A stretch of 64,000 nt of DNA from Arenibacter algicola (GTDB taxonomy: Bacteria; Bacteroidota; Bacteroidia; Flavobacteriales; Flavobacteriaceae): assembly GCF_018860365.1 (NCBI RefSeq), contig NZ_JAHKPO010000013.1:558001-622000 (forward strand). The letters run 5' to 3'. Position 1 is the stretch's first letter. Each line of letters starts with the position of its first letter. Below, one piece after another: positions 36,863 to 45,621 of this stretch. The notes beneath the pieces were generated by a model. It had not been told where the DNA came from, did no database searches, and saw nothing but the letters and a program-made list of their open reading frames with translations. The translations under genes were made by a program, and so were the position numbers.

Positions 36863-37269
36863 CACCTATTATAAATAATGCTAGTTGAAAAGGGAATAAT
36901 TAAAAAATGGGTATTTTGAATTGCTGGGTTTTAGGCCATAAGTTTTCAATTAATTTAATTGGACTTCAGAGACCCCATTTAATTGAGATTGATTTTTGAG
37001 ATTTTCAAATGGAAATAAAGTTAAGGTGTTAGTACTCCCCCCCTCTCTAAAATTACTTTTATTTTCGATCCTACCTCAATATGGACTTTAATAACAATAG
37101 CGTGATTAATTCCAGTACACTTTCTAATTTAAGTTAAAATAAGGATAATTACATATCATTTCCCGTTATATTTTAATACCTTTTCTTATTCTCCAAGAAT
37201 AATAGAGGGGTTTACATCATTACTGATCTTGTCAAATTAGATAGCATTTTTTGAATTATTAGGCTCTAT
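36863..37269 (+). other. AT-rich non-coding region at the junction of the two loci
   Basis: No gene recognised on either strand. It contains a short C-rich tract (37037-37044) and low-complexity AT. It precedes an antisense integrase remnant and probably includes the end of the GH110 operon transcript. Confidence 0.4.
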
Positions 37270-37447
37270 TTATTCATTGTGAAGTCCTCTAAGAAATACA
37301 AGCTCATTCGCCACATCCAAAACATGGTTCATGAAGCTTTTTAAATATATATCATTAGTCCTTAAGGAATTATTGCCAAATCCTTCACTAATGACCTCTG
37401 TCGGAATTCCCATAAAGCTCAGATTAGGCTCATTAAAATGTTGGGTA
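37270..37447 (-). pseudogene. C-terminal remnant of a tyrosine recombinase/integrase
   Basis: On the minus strand, ending at the stop codon complementary to 37270-37272, the frame reads IPTEVISEGFGNNSLRTNDI, then YLKSFMNHVLDVANELVFL. This matches the C-terminal end of Bacteroidota tyrosine recombinases (typical pattern EVI-E-LGHSSL-TT-IYLKSF). The nucleophile tyrosine (IYLKSF) is kept. The conserved histidine of LGH is asparagine here, and the conserved TT is TN. Upstream similarity stops at about 37447, exactly where the direct repeat begins, so most of the gene is missing. It is a dead fragment of a mobile element. Confidence 0.65.
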
Positions 37448-37450
37448 CTA

Positions 37451-37537
37451 CAACTATTTTGTCTAATTAGGTTGTAATTGTAATTCAAATGGGGTAATTT
37501 ACTACCTTTAATAAGGGAAGATGTCAGTCTATTAAAG
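37451..37537 (+). repeat. Direct repeat copy 2 (partner at 6367-6454)
   Basis: Same orientation as copy 1, with 4 mismatches in the first 54 nt and a decaying match afterwards. Its left edge abuts the integrase remnant, and its right edge is 78 nt before the araC-family gene. It contains GTAATT words at several places (for example TTGTAATTG and GGGTAATTT, 20 bp apart). Confidence 0.75.
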
Positions 37538-37614
37538 TCCAGCGCATAAAATGAACTTAATATTGCTTCATTGGAGTGGAGTATGTACTGGGGCATTTAT
37601 TAAAGATGTAAGAG

Positions 37615-38499
37615 ATGAAACTAACGTACAAACAGACCGAAAAAAAACCTGAAAATTCCTTCTTGGCAAGACAGGATCGAATGCCTTGCATTGAGCAAGA
37701 TTGGCATTTTCATAAAGAGTTGGAACTTATTTACTTTACCAAAAGTACCGGTACTCGTTACGTTGGGAACTCCATTGGTAATTTTGGTCCAGGAGAATTA
37801 TATTTGATAGGAAGTAATGTTCCACATCTTTTTAGAAATGATAGGGAATACTATGCCGATAAATTGGAGGATGAGGCGGTAGACCTAGTTGTCGTTAAAT
37901 TTGACCCTGATTTTTTGGGTGACGGTTTTTCGGATCTAACTGAAGCTAAAAAACTACAAGCTCTTTTTCAGGAGGCAAATAAAGGCATGAAATTCTCCAA
38001 GGCGGCCACTTACCTAGTTCATAATCAAATTCTGGGTTTAGTAGGAAGTCAAGGCCTTTCAAGTATTATAGGCCTTTTGAAAATATTGGATATCCTTTCT
38101 ATTAGCGAAAATTATGAGACCCTTTGTTTAGAGGCCATTACCAATACCTTTAATCAAAATGAAAAGGATCGGATGGCAAGGGTAGTCTCATATCTTAATG
38201 AAAATTTTGAAAAAAAAATCGACTTGGAAGAAGTGTCTGCAATAGCTTATATGACTCCAAACGCTTTTTGCCGTTACTTTAAAAAGCGGACGCATAAGTC
38301 GTTTACACAGTATCTCAATGAAATAAGGCTAAGGCATGCCTGTAAACTTTTGATTGAGGGTGAATTGCAGATAGCAACTGTTTGTTATCAATCTGGTTTT
38401 AATACCCTTACCAATTTTAATAGACAGTTTAAGACCCTCATGAAAACTACACCGTCAGAGTACATGGAGAGATACAATGAAAAGTTGGAAGCTGTTTAG
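37615..38499 (+). CDS. AraC-family transcriptional regulator
   Basis: 294-residue one-component regulator. The N-terminal cupin-like sensing domain (about 1-150) carries the histidine-bearing strand EQDWHFHKELELIYF and the GPGELYLIGSNVPHLF strand typical of sugar-responsive AraC proteins. The C-terminal double HTH (about 190-290) has IDLEEVSAIAYMTPNAFCRYF and the second motif IATVCYQSGFNTLTNFNRQF. It is intracellular. An AraC regulator heads the carrageenan regulon in Zobellia galactanivorans, so this is its likely counterpart. Four 21-bp-spaced direct-repeat operators downstream are its candidate targets. The inducer is perhaps a 3,6-anhydrogalactose-derived sugar or acid (inference). Confidence 0.94.
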   Translation: MKLTYKQTEKKPENSFLARQDRMPCIEQDWHFHKELELIYFTKSTGTRYVGNSIGNFGPGELYLIGSNVPHLFRNDREYYADKLEDEAVDLVVVKFDPDFLGDGFSDLTEAKKLQALFQEANKGMKFSKAATYLVHNQILGLVGSQGLSSIIGLLKILDILSISENYETLCLEAITNTFNQNEKDRMARVVSYLNENFEKKIDLEEVSAIAYMTPNAFCRYFKKRTHKSFTQYLNEIRLRHACKLLIEGELQIATVCYQSGFNTLTNFNRQFKTLMKTTPSEYMERYNEKLEAV

Positions 38500-38551
38500 T
38501 TTTTGATTCTATCAAATAAAACCAATTATATGGGTGATATGGGTGGTTTTG

Positions 38552-38576
38552 ACTTCCATCCAAATTGGAAGTTTTT
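38552..38576 (+). terminator. Rho-independent terminator after the AraC gene
   Basis: ACTTCCA (38552-38558) pairs with TGGAAGT (38566-38572) over a 7-nt loop, followed by a T-run. It isolates the regulator gene from the permease operon. Confidence 0.65.
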
Positions 38577-38583
38577 CGCATGG

Positions 38584-38648
38584 GGTATAATAATGCAAGT
38601 TGAAGGTAATCGGTTACTGACTTTATGAGGGTTTTTTAGTTAGGTTTG
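38584..38648 (+). promoter_or_regulatory. Candidate AraC operator and promoter for the GntP permease
   Basis: Half-sites GGTATAAT (38584) and GGTAATCG (38605) are 21 bp apart. TAGGTTTG (38641-38648), a perfect TAnnTTTG -7 box, starts 36 bp after the second half-site. No TTTG -33 box is present, as expected for an activator-dependent promoter. The ATG follows 91 nt after the -7 box. Same geometry as at 40182, 52623 and 59804. Confidence 0.7.
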
Positions 38649-38739
38649 TGGACAAGGAAAATTTTTATCCAAACAGAAAACCGATCATAATGTATCTCTT
38701 AAATATGAAAAGTCGATTCATTTAAAAGCCAACTTGCCC

Positions 38740-40038
38740 ATGACAAGTATATTTGTATTGTTGTTTTGCATAGTGCTGTTGATTCTAGCGGTTACGGTTT
38801 TCAAAGTGCACCCTATTCCTGCATTGCTTATTTCAGGACTTATATTGGGTTTGGCAACCGGTAGTTCGGTAGGAGTGGTTACTGAGAGTTTATTGAGCGG
38901 ATTTGGAAATACCTTAAAATGGATAGGTCTTATTATTCTTTTTGGTACATTATTAGGTGAAATATTGGCGGAAACCGGCGGTGCCGATTTGATCGCGGAT
39001 AGTATTATTAACCTATTTGGAGTAAAATATTTGCCAATGAGTATGGCGGTAATCGGTTTTCTAATAGGAATTCCGGTTTTTATGGATGTGGCCTATTTAA
39101 CATTGTTGCCTACAATTCTAGTTTTGTCCAGAAAATCTGGGCATTCGGTTTTGGTTTTGGGACTTTCCTTGGCAATGAGCCTAACGGTGGCCCATGCCTT
39201 GATTCCACCCACTCCTGGCCCCTTGGCCGTAGCCGCCATATTGGAGATGGACATTGGGGACATTATTCCTTTTAATGTGTTGGTGGCCATTGGTGCCATT
39301 GGAGGTGGTATGATTTGGATATGGTTCAATAAGAATAATCTAAATACCGAAAGCGCGTCCCAACAATATATCGATAATCCAGTTAAAAAGGAATTGCAGG
39401 GATTTAAAAGGGTACTGCCTTTTGCTGCTCTCTTGATACCTTTATTGCTAATGTCCATTGGCACAATATTTCCTGGAGATAATCCCATAATTGCATTTAT
39501 TAAGAATCCAGTTTGGGCATTAATGATCGGAGTTGTATTTGCTTTGCCTCTATTGGATGCCAAGGATTTTTCGGTGACCTTGAATAAATATTTTCAAACT
39601 TCTGGAGCCAAGTCGGCTATCGTAATTTTAATTACAGGTACTGGTGGCGCATTTGGACAAGTTATAAAGGATACGGAAATTGTAAGTTCACTTTTTGCGG
39701 ATACGGGAAGTATAGCTGCCATGGGCATCGTTATTCCTTTTTTACTGAGTTTCTTGTTTACCACCGTAACCGGTTCTATTACGGTTTCACTTATTACATC
39801 GGCCTCCATTATAGCACCGTTGGTTTCCAATGGAACTTTAGATCCGGAATTTACTGCCGCTGCCATTGGTGCTGGTTCCTTGGGAGTTATTCATGTGAAC
39901 AGTAGTTTTTTCTGGTTGTTTAAAGAGGTACATGATTTCTCCGTATCCAAACTGCTCAAAACCTTTAGTTTGTTATCCGCTGTCGTTTCCCTTAGTGGTG
40001 GTCTATTGATCCTTGTTATTTATTGGCTGAAGGGTTAA
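38740..40038 (+). CDS. GntP-family gluconate/sugar-acid permease
   Basis: 432-residue inner-membrane H+ symporter of the GntP family. About 12-14 hydrophobic segments cover the whole length, including FGNTLKWIGLIILFGTLLGE and the conserved HALIPPTPGPLA loop. The frame can start at a TTG (38734), but the ATG at 38740 (MTSIFVLLFC) is preferred. GntP proteins take up gluconate, 2-keto-3-deoxygluconate and related aldonates. Here it may import 3,6-anhydrogalactonate, galactonate or a similar acid for the dau pathway (inference). It is preceded by a candidate AraC operator and followed by a separate one for rhaT, so it may be transcribed alone. Confidence 0.92.
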   Translation: MTSIFVLLFCIVLLILAVTVFKVHPIPALLISGLILGLATGSSVGVVTESLLSGFGNTLKWIGLIILFGTLLGEILAETGGADLIADSIINLFGVKYLPMSMAVIGFLIGIPVFMDVAYLTLLPTILVLSRKSGHSVLVLGLSLAMSLTVAHALIPPTPGPLAVAAILEMDIGDIIPFNVLVAIGAIGGGMIWIWFNKNNLNTESASQQYIDNPVKKELQGFKRVLPFAALLIPLLLMSIGTIFPGDNPIIAFIKNPVWALMIGVVFALPLLDAKDFSVTLNKYFQTSGAKSAIVILITGTGGAFGQVIKDTEIVSSLFADTGSIAAMGIVIPFLLSFLFTTVTGSITVSLITSASIIAPLVSNGTLDPEFTAAAIGAGSLGVIHVNSSFFWLFKEVHDFSVSKLLKTFSLLSAVVSLSGGLLILVIYWLKG

Positions 40039-40181
40039 GAACCAATATTGGGTTGGCTGCAGTTAACTGTTCACAAACATTTTAATTTTAGGTAAAGCAA
40101 TTCCCGATGCTAAGGCAATTGCCCAAAACAGTTGTTCAAATCAATTTACCTGTAACCTCACTTAAGAGGAGCAATAGACAT

Positions 40182-40246
40182 GTTAAAATAATGTCAGTCC
40201 TGGGTAAAATCCATTTACACCTTAGTCACTTATTAAATTTTCTTTG
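40182..40246 (+). promoter_or_regulatory. Candidate AraC operator and promoter for the rhaT-dau operon
   Basis: Half-sites GTTAAAAT (40182) and GGTAAAAT (40203), 21 bp apart. TTTCTTTG (40239-40246) starts 36 bp after the second half-site and fits T-x-nn-TTTG. The start codon is 59 nt downstream. The bases after the first half-site (AATGTCAG) match the other sites (AATGCCAG, AATGCAAG). Confidence 0.7.
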
Positions 40247-40304
40247 TAGGGAAGGATATTGGGCATGGTTCGGAATTCTTTCTAATATTTAAAATAAATA
40301 AATA

Positions 40305-41312
40305 ATGGATAACTATTTTCTGGCAATTACGCTAGTTATTTTCGCAAGTTTTTTTCAGGGAACTTTTGGGTTGGGAATGAAATATATGGCTCCCCTGAAA
40401 TGGGAAGCCTGGTGGTTGGTTCATGCTTTCGTGGCAATGATATTGGTTCCCATGGTATGGGCCTTTATCGCAATTCCCGATTTGATAGGGGTGATATCCC
40501 ATACCGATAGTGCTACTTTGTGGTTGGCCGCATTTTATGGTTTTCTTTGGGGCATTGGAGGGATTCTTTTTGGTGTTAGCGTAGAAAAAACAGGAATATC
40601 CATTACCTATGGAATAGTTATGGGTTTAGCTGCCTCCATGGGGTCTATCATACCTTTATTTCAAATAGAAGGCGCTTTTGAACAACCTTCTTTCCCAATA
40701 ATTCTAGTGGGTGTAGCTTTACTTTTAGTTGGCGTGGCTATTACCGCTGTCGCTGGGGTACAGCGAGACAAACTTAAGGCTGGTGCTTCATCCAACTCTA
40801 AGGCAATTAGAATGGGAGTGATGATTGCGGTTGCCTCTGGTGTTCTTTCAGCCTTTTTAAATATCGGTTTTGCCAATGCAGCACCAGTAGCACAAACAGC
40901 AGTAGAACAATACGGGGTAGGAACTCAAAATGCTAGTTTGGCTTCTTGGGTCGTTGTTCTGATAGGAGCGTTTGCTATGAACGGAGGTTATGCCATTTTC
41001 CGTTTGGTTAAGAACAATTCATGGAGTTCGTTCAAAGTAGCCGATAGTAAAAAAGCCTACCGCTGGGCTATTTTGGCGGGAATTTTCTGGTTTGCCGCAT
41101 TAGGGGTGTACGGACAAGGAGCCGCATTGATGGGCAATTTGGGTCCGGTAATCGGTTGGCCAATATTATTGGGCCTTGCACTGATTATTAGTAATATTTG
41201 GGGCTACAGGGCAGGCGAGTGGAAGGATTCAGGAAAATCTTTCAAGGTTTTATTGGGAGGTTTGTCCGTATTGATAGTTGCCATTTGCATACTTGGGTAT
41301 GCCAATTACTAG
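40305..41312 (+). CDS. rhaT: RhaT-family sugar:H+ symporter
   Basis: 335-residue inner-membrane permease of the L-rhamnose-proton symporter family. It begins with the family pattern FFQGTFGLGMKYMAPLKWE and has ten membrane segments. In a carrageenan locus the cargo is more likely 3,6-anhydro-D-galactose or galactose than rhamnose, since no rhamnose catabolic genes are present (inference). First gene of a long operon (dauB-dauA-dauC-dauD and beyond). A weak hairpin with a T-run overlaps its stop codon. Confidence 0.9.
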   Translation: MDNYFLAITLVIFASFFQGTFGLGMKYMAPLKWEAWWLVHAFVAMILVPMVWAFIAIPDLIGVISHTDSATLWLAAFYGFLWGIGGILFGVSVEKTGISITYGIVMGLAASMGSIIPLFQIEGAFEQPSFPIILVGVALLLVGVAITAVAGVQRDKLKAGASSNSKAIRMGVMIAVASGVLSAFLNIGFANAAPVAQTAVEQYGVGTQNASLASWVVVLIGAFAMNGGYAIFRLVKNNSWSSFKVADSKKAYRWAILAGIFWFAALGVYGQGAALMGNLGPVIGWPILLGLALIISNIWGYRAGEWKDSGKSFKVLLGGLSVLIVAICILGYANY

Positions 41313-41333
41313 GACTACTTAGTATTTTTTTTT
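41307..41333 (+). terminator. Weak hairpin plus T-run after rhaT
   Basis: TACTA (41307-41311) pairs with TAGTA (41320-41324), followed by nine T residues. The stem is only 5 A/T-rich pairs, so it may attenuate rather than stop transcription into dauB. Confidence 0.35.
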
Positions 41334-41345
41334 AATAAGAAATTT

Positions 41346-42527
41346 ATGATTTTAGATATGAAGATAACAAAAATAGAACCCTTTGTAATTACCCATAAGT
41401 TGGATACCCCGTTCTATTTTTCCCAGTGGGAATACGATACTAGGAAGATATGTATCGTACGGATAACATTGGAGGACGGAACCTATGGCTGGGGAGAAGG
41501 TTATGGCCCTGCCAACGTAATTAAATCTGGGATAGAATTTTTTAAGCCTTTTATTCTGGGCAAGAATGCCTTGGAACATGAAGTTTTATGGCAGGAAATG
41601 TATCGTCGTTCCATGGATTATGCGCGAAGTGGTAGTTTACAGGCCGCAATAAGTGCTATTGATGTGGCATTGTGGGATATTAAAGGAAAGATTTTTAATC
41701 AACCTGTTTCCGTTATGCTCGGAGGTATTAAAAACCAGGTGATAGAACCCTATGCAACAGGTTTATATTTTACCCGGGGGGAAAATTTGTTGGAGAAATT
41801 GATTGAAGAAGCTTTGATGTATAAATCCCAAGGTTTTAAGGCCACCAAGATGAAAGTAGGACTTGGAATTAAACAGGACGTGGAATATGTAGCAGCAATC
41901 CGCAAAGCTATAGGGCCCGATATGAAATTGATGATCGATTCCAATCACGCTTACAGTTATCGTGAGGCCATTGAACTGGCTAGAAAAGTGGAAAAATATG
42001 ATATTTCCTGGTTTGAGGAACCCGTTTCCCCGGAAGATTATGACGGTTATCGAAGGCTTAGAGAGAATACCTCGATTCCTATAGCTGGTGGGGAATGTGA
42101 GTATTTAAAGTTTGGCTTTAAGCGCTTGTTGGAAAATGACTGTATAGATATTGCACAGCCCGATATTTGTGCAGCAGGTGGACTAACGGAAGCCAAGAGA
42201 ATTGCTGTATTGGCCCAGGCTTATAACAAAGATGTGGTGCCACATACATGGGGTACCTGGATAGCCATTAGTGCGGCTGTCCATTTCGTTGCTAACTTAG
42301 ATCAGAATCCTGGTAGAATGTACAATGAACTACCTACCATGGAATTGGATAGAACCGAAAATGCTCTACGCGATGAGGTTACCCAGCATCAAATTAAAAT
42401 AAAAAATGGACAATTACAGGTGCCTCAATTGCCGGGATTGGGTGTTGATGTGGATTTGGATGCATTGGAAAAATATTTAGATAAAGAAACGGATTATGAT
42501 AAAACAATCTTTAAAATTCGGGCATAA
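41346..42527 (+). CDS. dauB: 3,6-anhydro-D-galactonate cycloisomerase (enolase superfamily)
   Basis: 393-residue mandelate-racemase-type enolase superfamily enzyme. Visible active site: K168-x-K170 (TKMKVG), metal ligands D198, E224 and E250, and H300 (VPHTWGTW). In the carrageenan pathway it opens the anhydro ring of 3,6-anhydro-D-galactonate to give 2-keto-3-deoxy-D-galactonate. It is cytosolic. The assignment rests on its position beside dauA, dauC and dauD, an order known from Zobellia. A second ATG at 41358 (MKITKIEPF) could be the true start. Its 3' end overlaps the next gene by 32 nt, so translation is coupled. Confidence 0.85.
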   Translation: MILDMKITKIEPFVITHKLDTPFYFSQWEYDTRKICIVRITLEDGTYGWGEGYGPANVIKSGIEFFKPFILGKNALEHEVLWQEMYRRSMDYARSGSLQAAISAIDVALWDIKGKIFNQPVSVMLGGIKNQVIEPYATGLYFTRGENLLEKLIEEALMYKSQGFKATKMKVGLGIKQDVEYVAAIRKAIGPDMKLMIDSNHAYSYREAIELARKVEKYDISWFEEPVSPEDYDGYRRLRENTSIPIAGGECEYLKFGFKRLLENDCIDIAQPDICAAGGLTEAKRIAVLAQAYNKDVVPHTWGTWIAISAAVHFVANLDQNPGRMYNELPTMELDRTENALRDEVTQHQIKIKNGQLQVPQLPGLGVDVDLDALEKYLDKETDYDKTIFKIRA

Positions 42528-43944
42528 AAAATTATATGTCGATGGACAATTAATCGAGGCTTCCAATGGTGAAACATTTGAGGTTATTTGTCCCGCAAAT
42601 GAAAAGCCTATAGCTAGTATTTCCTGGGCTGATATGCTGGACACGGAACGGGCCTTGGAAACTGCTCAAAAAGGTTTTGAATCTTGGTCTCAATTGCCAC
42701 TGGAAGAACGGTTACAATGGATTGAAAAATTGAGAAAAAAACTATTGGAAAATAGCGACCTTCTCCGTGAAAGCATTATGTATGAGATGGGGAAGACTTG
42801 GGAAGGAAGTGAAGAAGACCTGACCAGTATCACCAATTCCCTAAAGTACTATTCGGAGGAAATAAAACAACGTCAAGATATTGCCATAGAAGATACGGAA
42901 GGCACACATGAGCACCGAATCGTTTCCCAGCCGTTAGGGGTGGTCGTTGCCTTTTTGGCTTATAATTTCCCTTTATTGAACCTTGGTTTTAAATTGGGGC
43001 CAGCCCTGGCGGCCGGATGTAGTATAATTTTGAAGCCTTCCGAGTTTTCACCCTTATCGGCCTATATTATTGGGGAACTTTGCGAGGAAATTAACTTTCC
43101 AAAAGGTGTAATTACCATTATTTGTGGTGATGTTCAAGATGTGGGCATCCCCCTTTGTGAAAGTAAAATCCCGAGGTTAATTACCATGATAGGCTCTACT
43201 GAAACCGCCCAAAAACTTATTGGACAAAGCAGTAAAACTTCAATTAAAAGATACAGTATGGAATGTGGGGGAAATGCTCCCTTTATTGTTTTTGATGACG
43301 CCGATATGGATCTGGCGATAAATATTGGTGCCGCTTTGAAAACGGGGAACACAGGTCAAATATGCGTTGCCCCTAATCGTTTTTTTGTACAGGATTCAGT
43401 GATCGATATTTTTATAGAGGGTATGGTGAACAAATTTAAAAATACCGTTGTTGGTTTTGGTAGGGAAAATCACCCTGACATGGGGCCACTTACCAATAAA
43501 CTGTCTGTAGAAAAAGTTGGGAATATAGTAAAGGAAGCAGTTGCTCAAGGTGGACAACTTTTATACGGGGGTAACCCAATTGACGGACCTGGTTATTATT
43601 TTGAACCAACGGTCATTAAATTAAATGACCAAAATGCCAAGATTTTGCAAAAAGAAATATTTGGGCCAGTAGCTATAATTGTACCCTTTTCTACAAAGGA
43701 AGAAGTTGTTGAATTGGCTAACGATACAAATGCAGGATTGGCGTCTTATGTATTTTCATCCAATGATGATATTCTTAATTATTTCGCGGATAAATTGGAA
43801 TTTGGAGAAGTACAATTGAATGGGGTTAAGTACGACATATATTTACCACATGGTGGTCTTAAAAATAGTGGTATTGGAGTAGATTGTTCAACTTACGCTC
43901 TAGACGATTATCTCATTAAAAAGAGAGTAACAAAGGCGTTGTAA
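42496..43944 (+). CDS. dauA: Aldehyde dehydrogenase, probable 3,6-anhydro-D-galactose dehydrogenase
   Basis: 482-residue NAD(P)-dependent aldehyde dehydrogenase with catalytic C290 (GQICVAPN) and general base E256 (MECGGNAPF), spaced 34 residues apart as usual. The Rossmann segment and FEPTVI/KEIFGPV motifs are intact. Expected reaction: 3,6-anhydro-D-galactose to 3,6-anhydro-D-galactonate, the first cytosolic step. It starts inside the dauB reading frame (32-nt overlap) and ends 5 nt before dauC. Family members also oxidise succinate semialdehyde and lactaldehyde, so the assignment depends on context. Confidence 0.86.
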   Translation: MIKQSLKFGHKKLYVDGQLIEASNGETFEVICPANEKPIASISWADMLDTERALETAQKGFESWSQLPLEERLQWIEKLRKKLLENSDLLRESIMYEMGKTWEGSEEDLTSITNSLKYYSEEIKQRQDIAIEDTEGTHEHRIVSQPLGVVVAFLAYNFPLLNLGFKLGPALAAGCSIILKPSEFSPLSAYIIGELCEEINFPKGVITIICGDVQDVGIPLCESKIPRLITMIGSTETAQKLIGQSSKTSIKRYSMECGGNAPFIVFDDADMDLAINIGAALKTGNTGQICVAPNRFFVQDSVIDIFIEGMVNKFKNTVVGFGRENHPDMGPLTNKLSVEKVGNIVKEAVAQGGQLLYGGNPIDGPGYYFEPTVIKLNDQNAKILQKEIFGPVAIIVPFSTKEEVVELANDTNAGLASYVFSSNDDILNYFADKLEFGEVQLNGVKYDIYLPHGGLKNSGIGVDCSTYALDDYLIKKRVTKAL

Positions 43945-43949
43945 GAAAC

Positions 43950-44903
43950 ATGGGGCTACCTGAAAAATTTATAAGTTGCGATTGGGGAACCTCCAATTTT
44001 AGGCTCCGTTTGGTCGACACCCATTCATTAAAGGTGCTTTCCGAAATCAGAACCGATCTTGGAATTAAAAAGTGTTACCAACTATTTACAGGGCAAAGTG
44101 AACGGTCGCAAGAATCCTTTTTTGCCGATTATTTGTTGGCGCAGCTGGAAAAGTTGGATTTAGAGGGAGAAGAAAAATACCATTTGGTGGCTTCCGGAAT
44201 GCTGTCCTCTTCAATAGGGATGCGGGAATTGGAGTACTGCCAATTGCCCATTGCCTTTAGTGGCGAAGACCTAATAAGCAATAGGATTTCTGTCAATAAT
44301 AAATTGGACCTTCTTTTAATTTCCGGGGCTAGAACAAATATTGATGTAATGAGAGGGGAAGAAATTCAGGCCATTGGACTTTCGGATTTCCTGCCCAAGA
44401 AGGGAAAGGGTATTCTGGTATTACCTGGTACCCACAGTAAACATATTCTTTTTGATGCTGGGAGATTTATAGATTTCACCACTTATATGACCGGTGAATT
44501 ATTTGAAGTTATAGGGAAGCACACTATTTTGTCAGCTTCAGTGGAAGAAGTAGGATGGAGCCCTTTAAATAAGGAAATTTTTCTGAAAGGTGTTAAAAAA
44601 GGAGTTGACAACCAACTGATGGCCTCGCTATTTTCCATAAGGGCAAATAGTTTAATACATAAAACCTCAAGTAAGGAAAACTATTATTATTTATCAGGAT
44701 TATTAATAGGGGCGGAGTTGGGCTATTTGAAAGAAAAGAGCGAAACCGTATACCTTGCAGTTACCGGAATACAGAACGAATTGTACCAATTGGCTTTGAA
44801 ATCATTTATACCCGAGGCCCGAATCGTTTGTTTTGAGCCACAAATTATAGAAACAGCCCTACTGATTGGTCAAAGAAAAATTTTAGAATACCATGTCAAA
44901 TAA
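43950..44903 (+). CDS. dauC: 2-keto-3-deoxygalactonate kinase (DgoK-like)
   Basis: 317-residue sugar-acid kinase of the DgoK family (ASKHA fold). The phosphate-binding opening CDWGTSNFRLRL, GARTNIDVMRGEE and LPGTHSKHI are the family signatures. It phosphorylates 2-keto-3-deoxygalactonate at O6 with ATP. It sits 5 nt after dauA and overlaps dauD by 11 nt, so it is made together with the aldolase that uses its product. Confidence 0.9.
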   Translation: MGLPEKFISCDWGTSNFRLRLVDTHSLKVLSEIRTDLGIKKCYQLFTGQSERSQESFFADYLLAQLEKLDLEGEEKYHLVASGMLSSSIGMRELEYCQLPIAFSGEDLISNRISVNNKLDLLLISGARTNIDVMRGEEIQAIGLSDFLPKKGKGILVLPGTHSKHILFDAGRFIDFTTYMTGELFEVIGKHTILSASVEEVGWSPLNKEIFLKGVKKGVDNQLMASLFSIRANSLIHKTSSKENYYYLSGLLIGAELGYLKEKSETVYLAVTGIQNELYQLALKSFIPEARIVCFEPQIIETALLIGQRKILEYHVK

Positions 44904-45534
44904 AAAATCATTTTCTTGGGAACTTTACAATAGGGCGCCAATTGTGGGGATTGTAAGAGGAGTATCTATGGATGTTATGCGGGATATTGCCTATTCATAT
45001 CTCAAGGCAGGGCTGCACACCATTGAAATAACCATGAATACTCCAGGAGCGACCGAAATGATCTCCAATCTAAGGAGGGAATTTCAGGATCTCAATGTGG
45101 GTGCAGGTACGGTCTGTAATATGGAAGATTATAATAAAGCGGTTGAAGCCGGATCACAATTTATTGTGACCCCTATTATTGATGAGGCCGTTATTAAGAC
45201 TGCTGTGGACCAAGAAATACCAATTTTCCCAGGAGCCTATTCCCCAACGGAAATATATAAGGCATGGAGCCTTGGGGCCTCGGCCGTAAAAATATTCCCT
45301 GCCACCCAACTTGGGGTTCAATTTATAAAGGACATATCGGCCCCGCTTAACGAAATAGAACTTTTGCCAACTGGTGGGGTTTCTTTGGAAAATATAAAAT
45401 CATTTTTTGAGGCCGGAGCGGTCGGCGTAGGTATGGGTAGTTCACTCTTCAATAAAAAGTTGATAGAGGAAAGAAATTTTGAAGGGCTCGCAGAGCATTT
45501 TACTAAGGTAAAGGCAGAGGCGACAGGGTTTTAA
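44893..45534 (+). CDS. dauD: 2-keto-3-deoxy-6-phosphogalactonate aldolase (KDPG/KDPGal aldolase family)
   Basis: 213-residue class I aldolase. The active-site glutamate is E45 (IEITMNTPG) and the Schiff-base lysine is K133 (AVKIFPAT), the same numbers I recall for E. coli KDPG aldolase. The conserved GAGTV and LPTGGV loops bind the phosphate. It cleaves 2-keto-3-deoxy-6-phosphogalactonate to pyruvate and glyceraldehyde-3-phosphate, ending the pathway. KDPG and KDPGal aldolases are not separable by motif; the adjacent kinase and cycloisomerase decide the call. Confidence 0.92.
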   Translation: MSNKKSFSWELYNRAPIVGIVRGVSMDVMRDIAYSYLKAGLHTIEITMNTPGATEMISNLRREFQDLNVGAGTVCNMEDYNKAVEAGSQFIVTPIIDEAVIKTAVDQEIPIFPGAYSPTEIYKAWSLGASAVKIFPATQLGVQFIKDISAPLNEIELLPTGGVSLENIKSFFEAGAVGVGMGSSLFNKKLIEERNFEGLAEHFTKVKAEATGF

Positions 45535-45621
45535 AATCAATAATTAAGCAATTTGAAGTAATAACATTTAAGGGTAGTTCCATACCGGGGACAATTAACT
45601 AATTTTTAAAGTTAAAATAAA

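Noticed and set aside
6123-37540. Duplicate of the tRNA-Asp 3' end as an attachment site at the right end of the island
   Set aside because: I searched the 37.2-37.6 kb region by eye for the T-arm/acceptor sequence and did not find it, so classic attL/attR duplication is not supported in this window.
39093-39563. 156-residue minus-strand frame
   Set aside because: Antisense to the GntP permease; its hydrophobic pattern is the complement of membrane-helix codons.
40091-40120. GGTAAAGC...GGCAATT as a fifth AraC operator
   Set aside because: The half-sites are 23 bp apart, not 21, and no T(A/T)nnTTTG box was found at the fixed distance.
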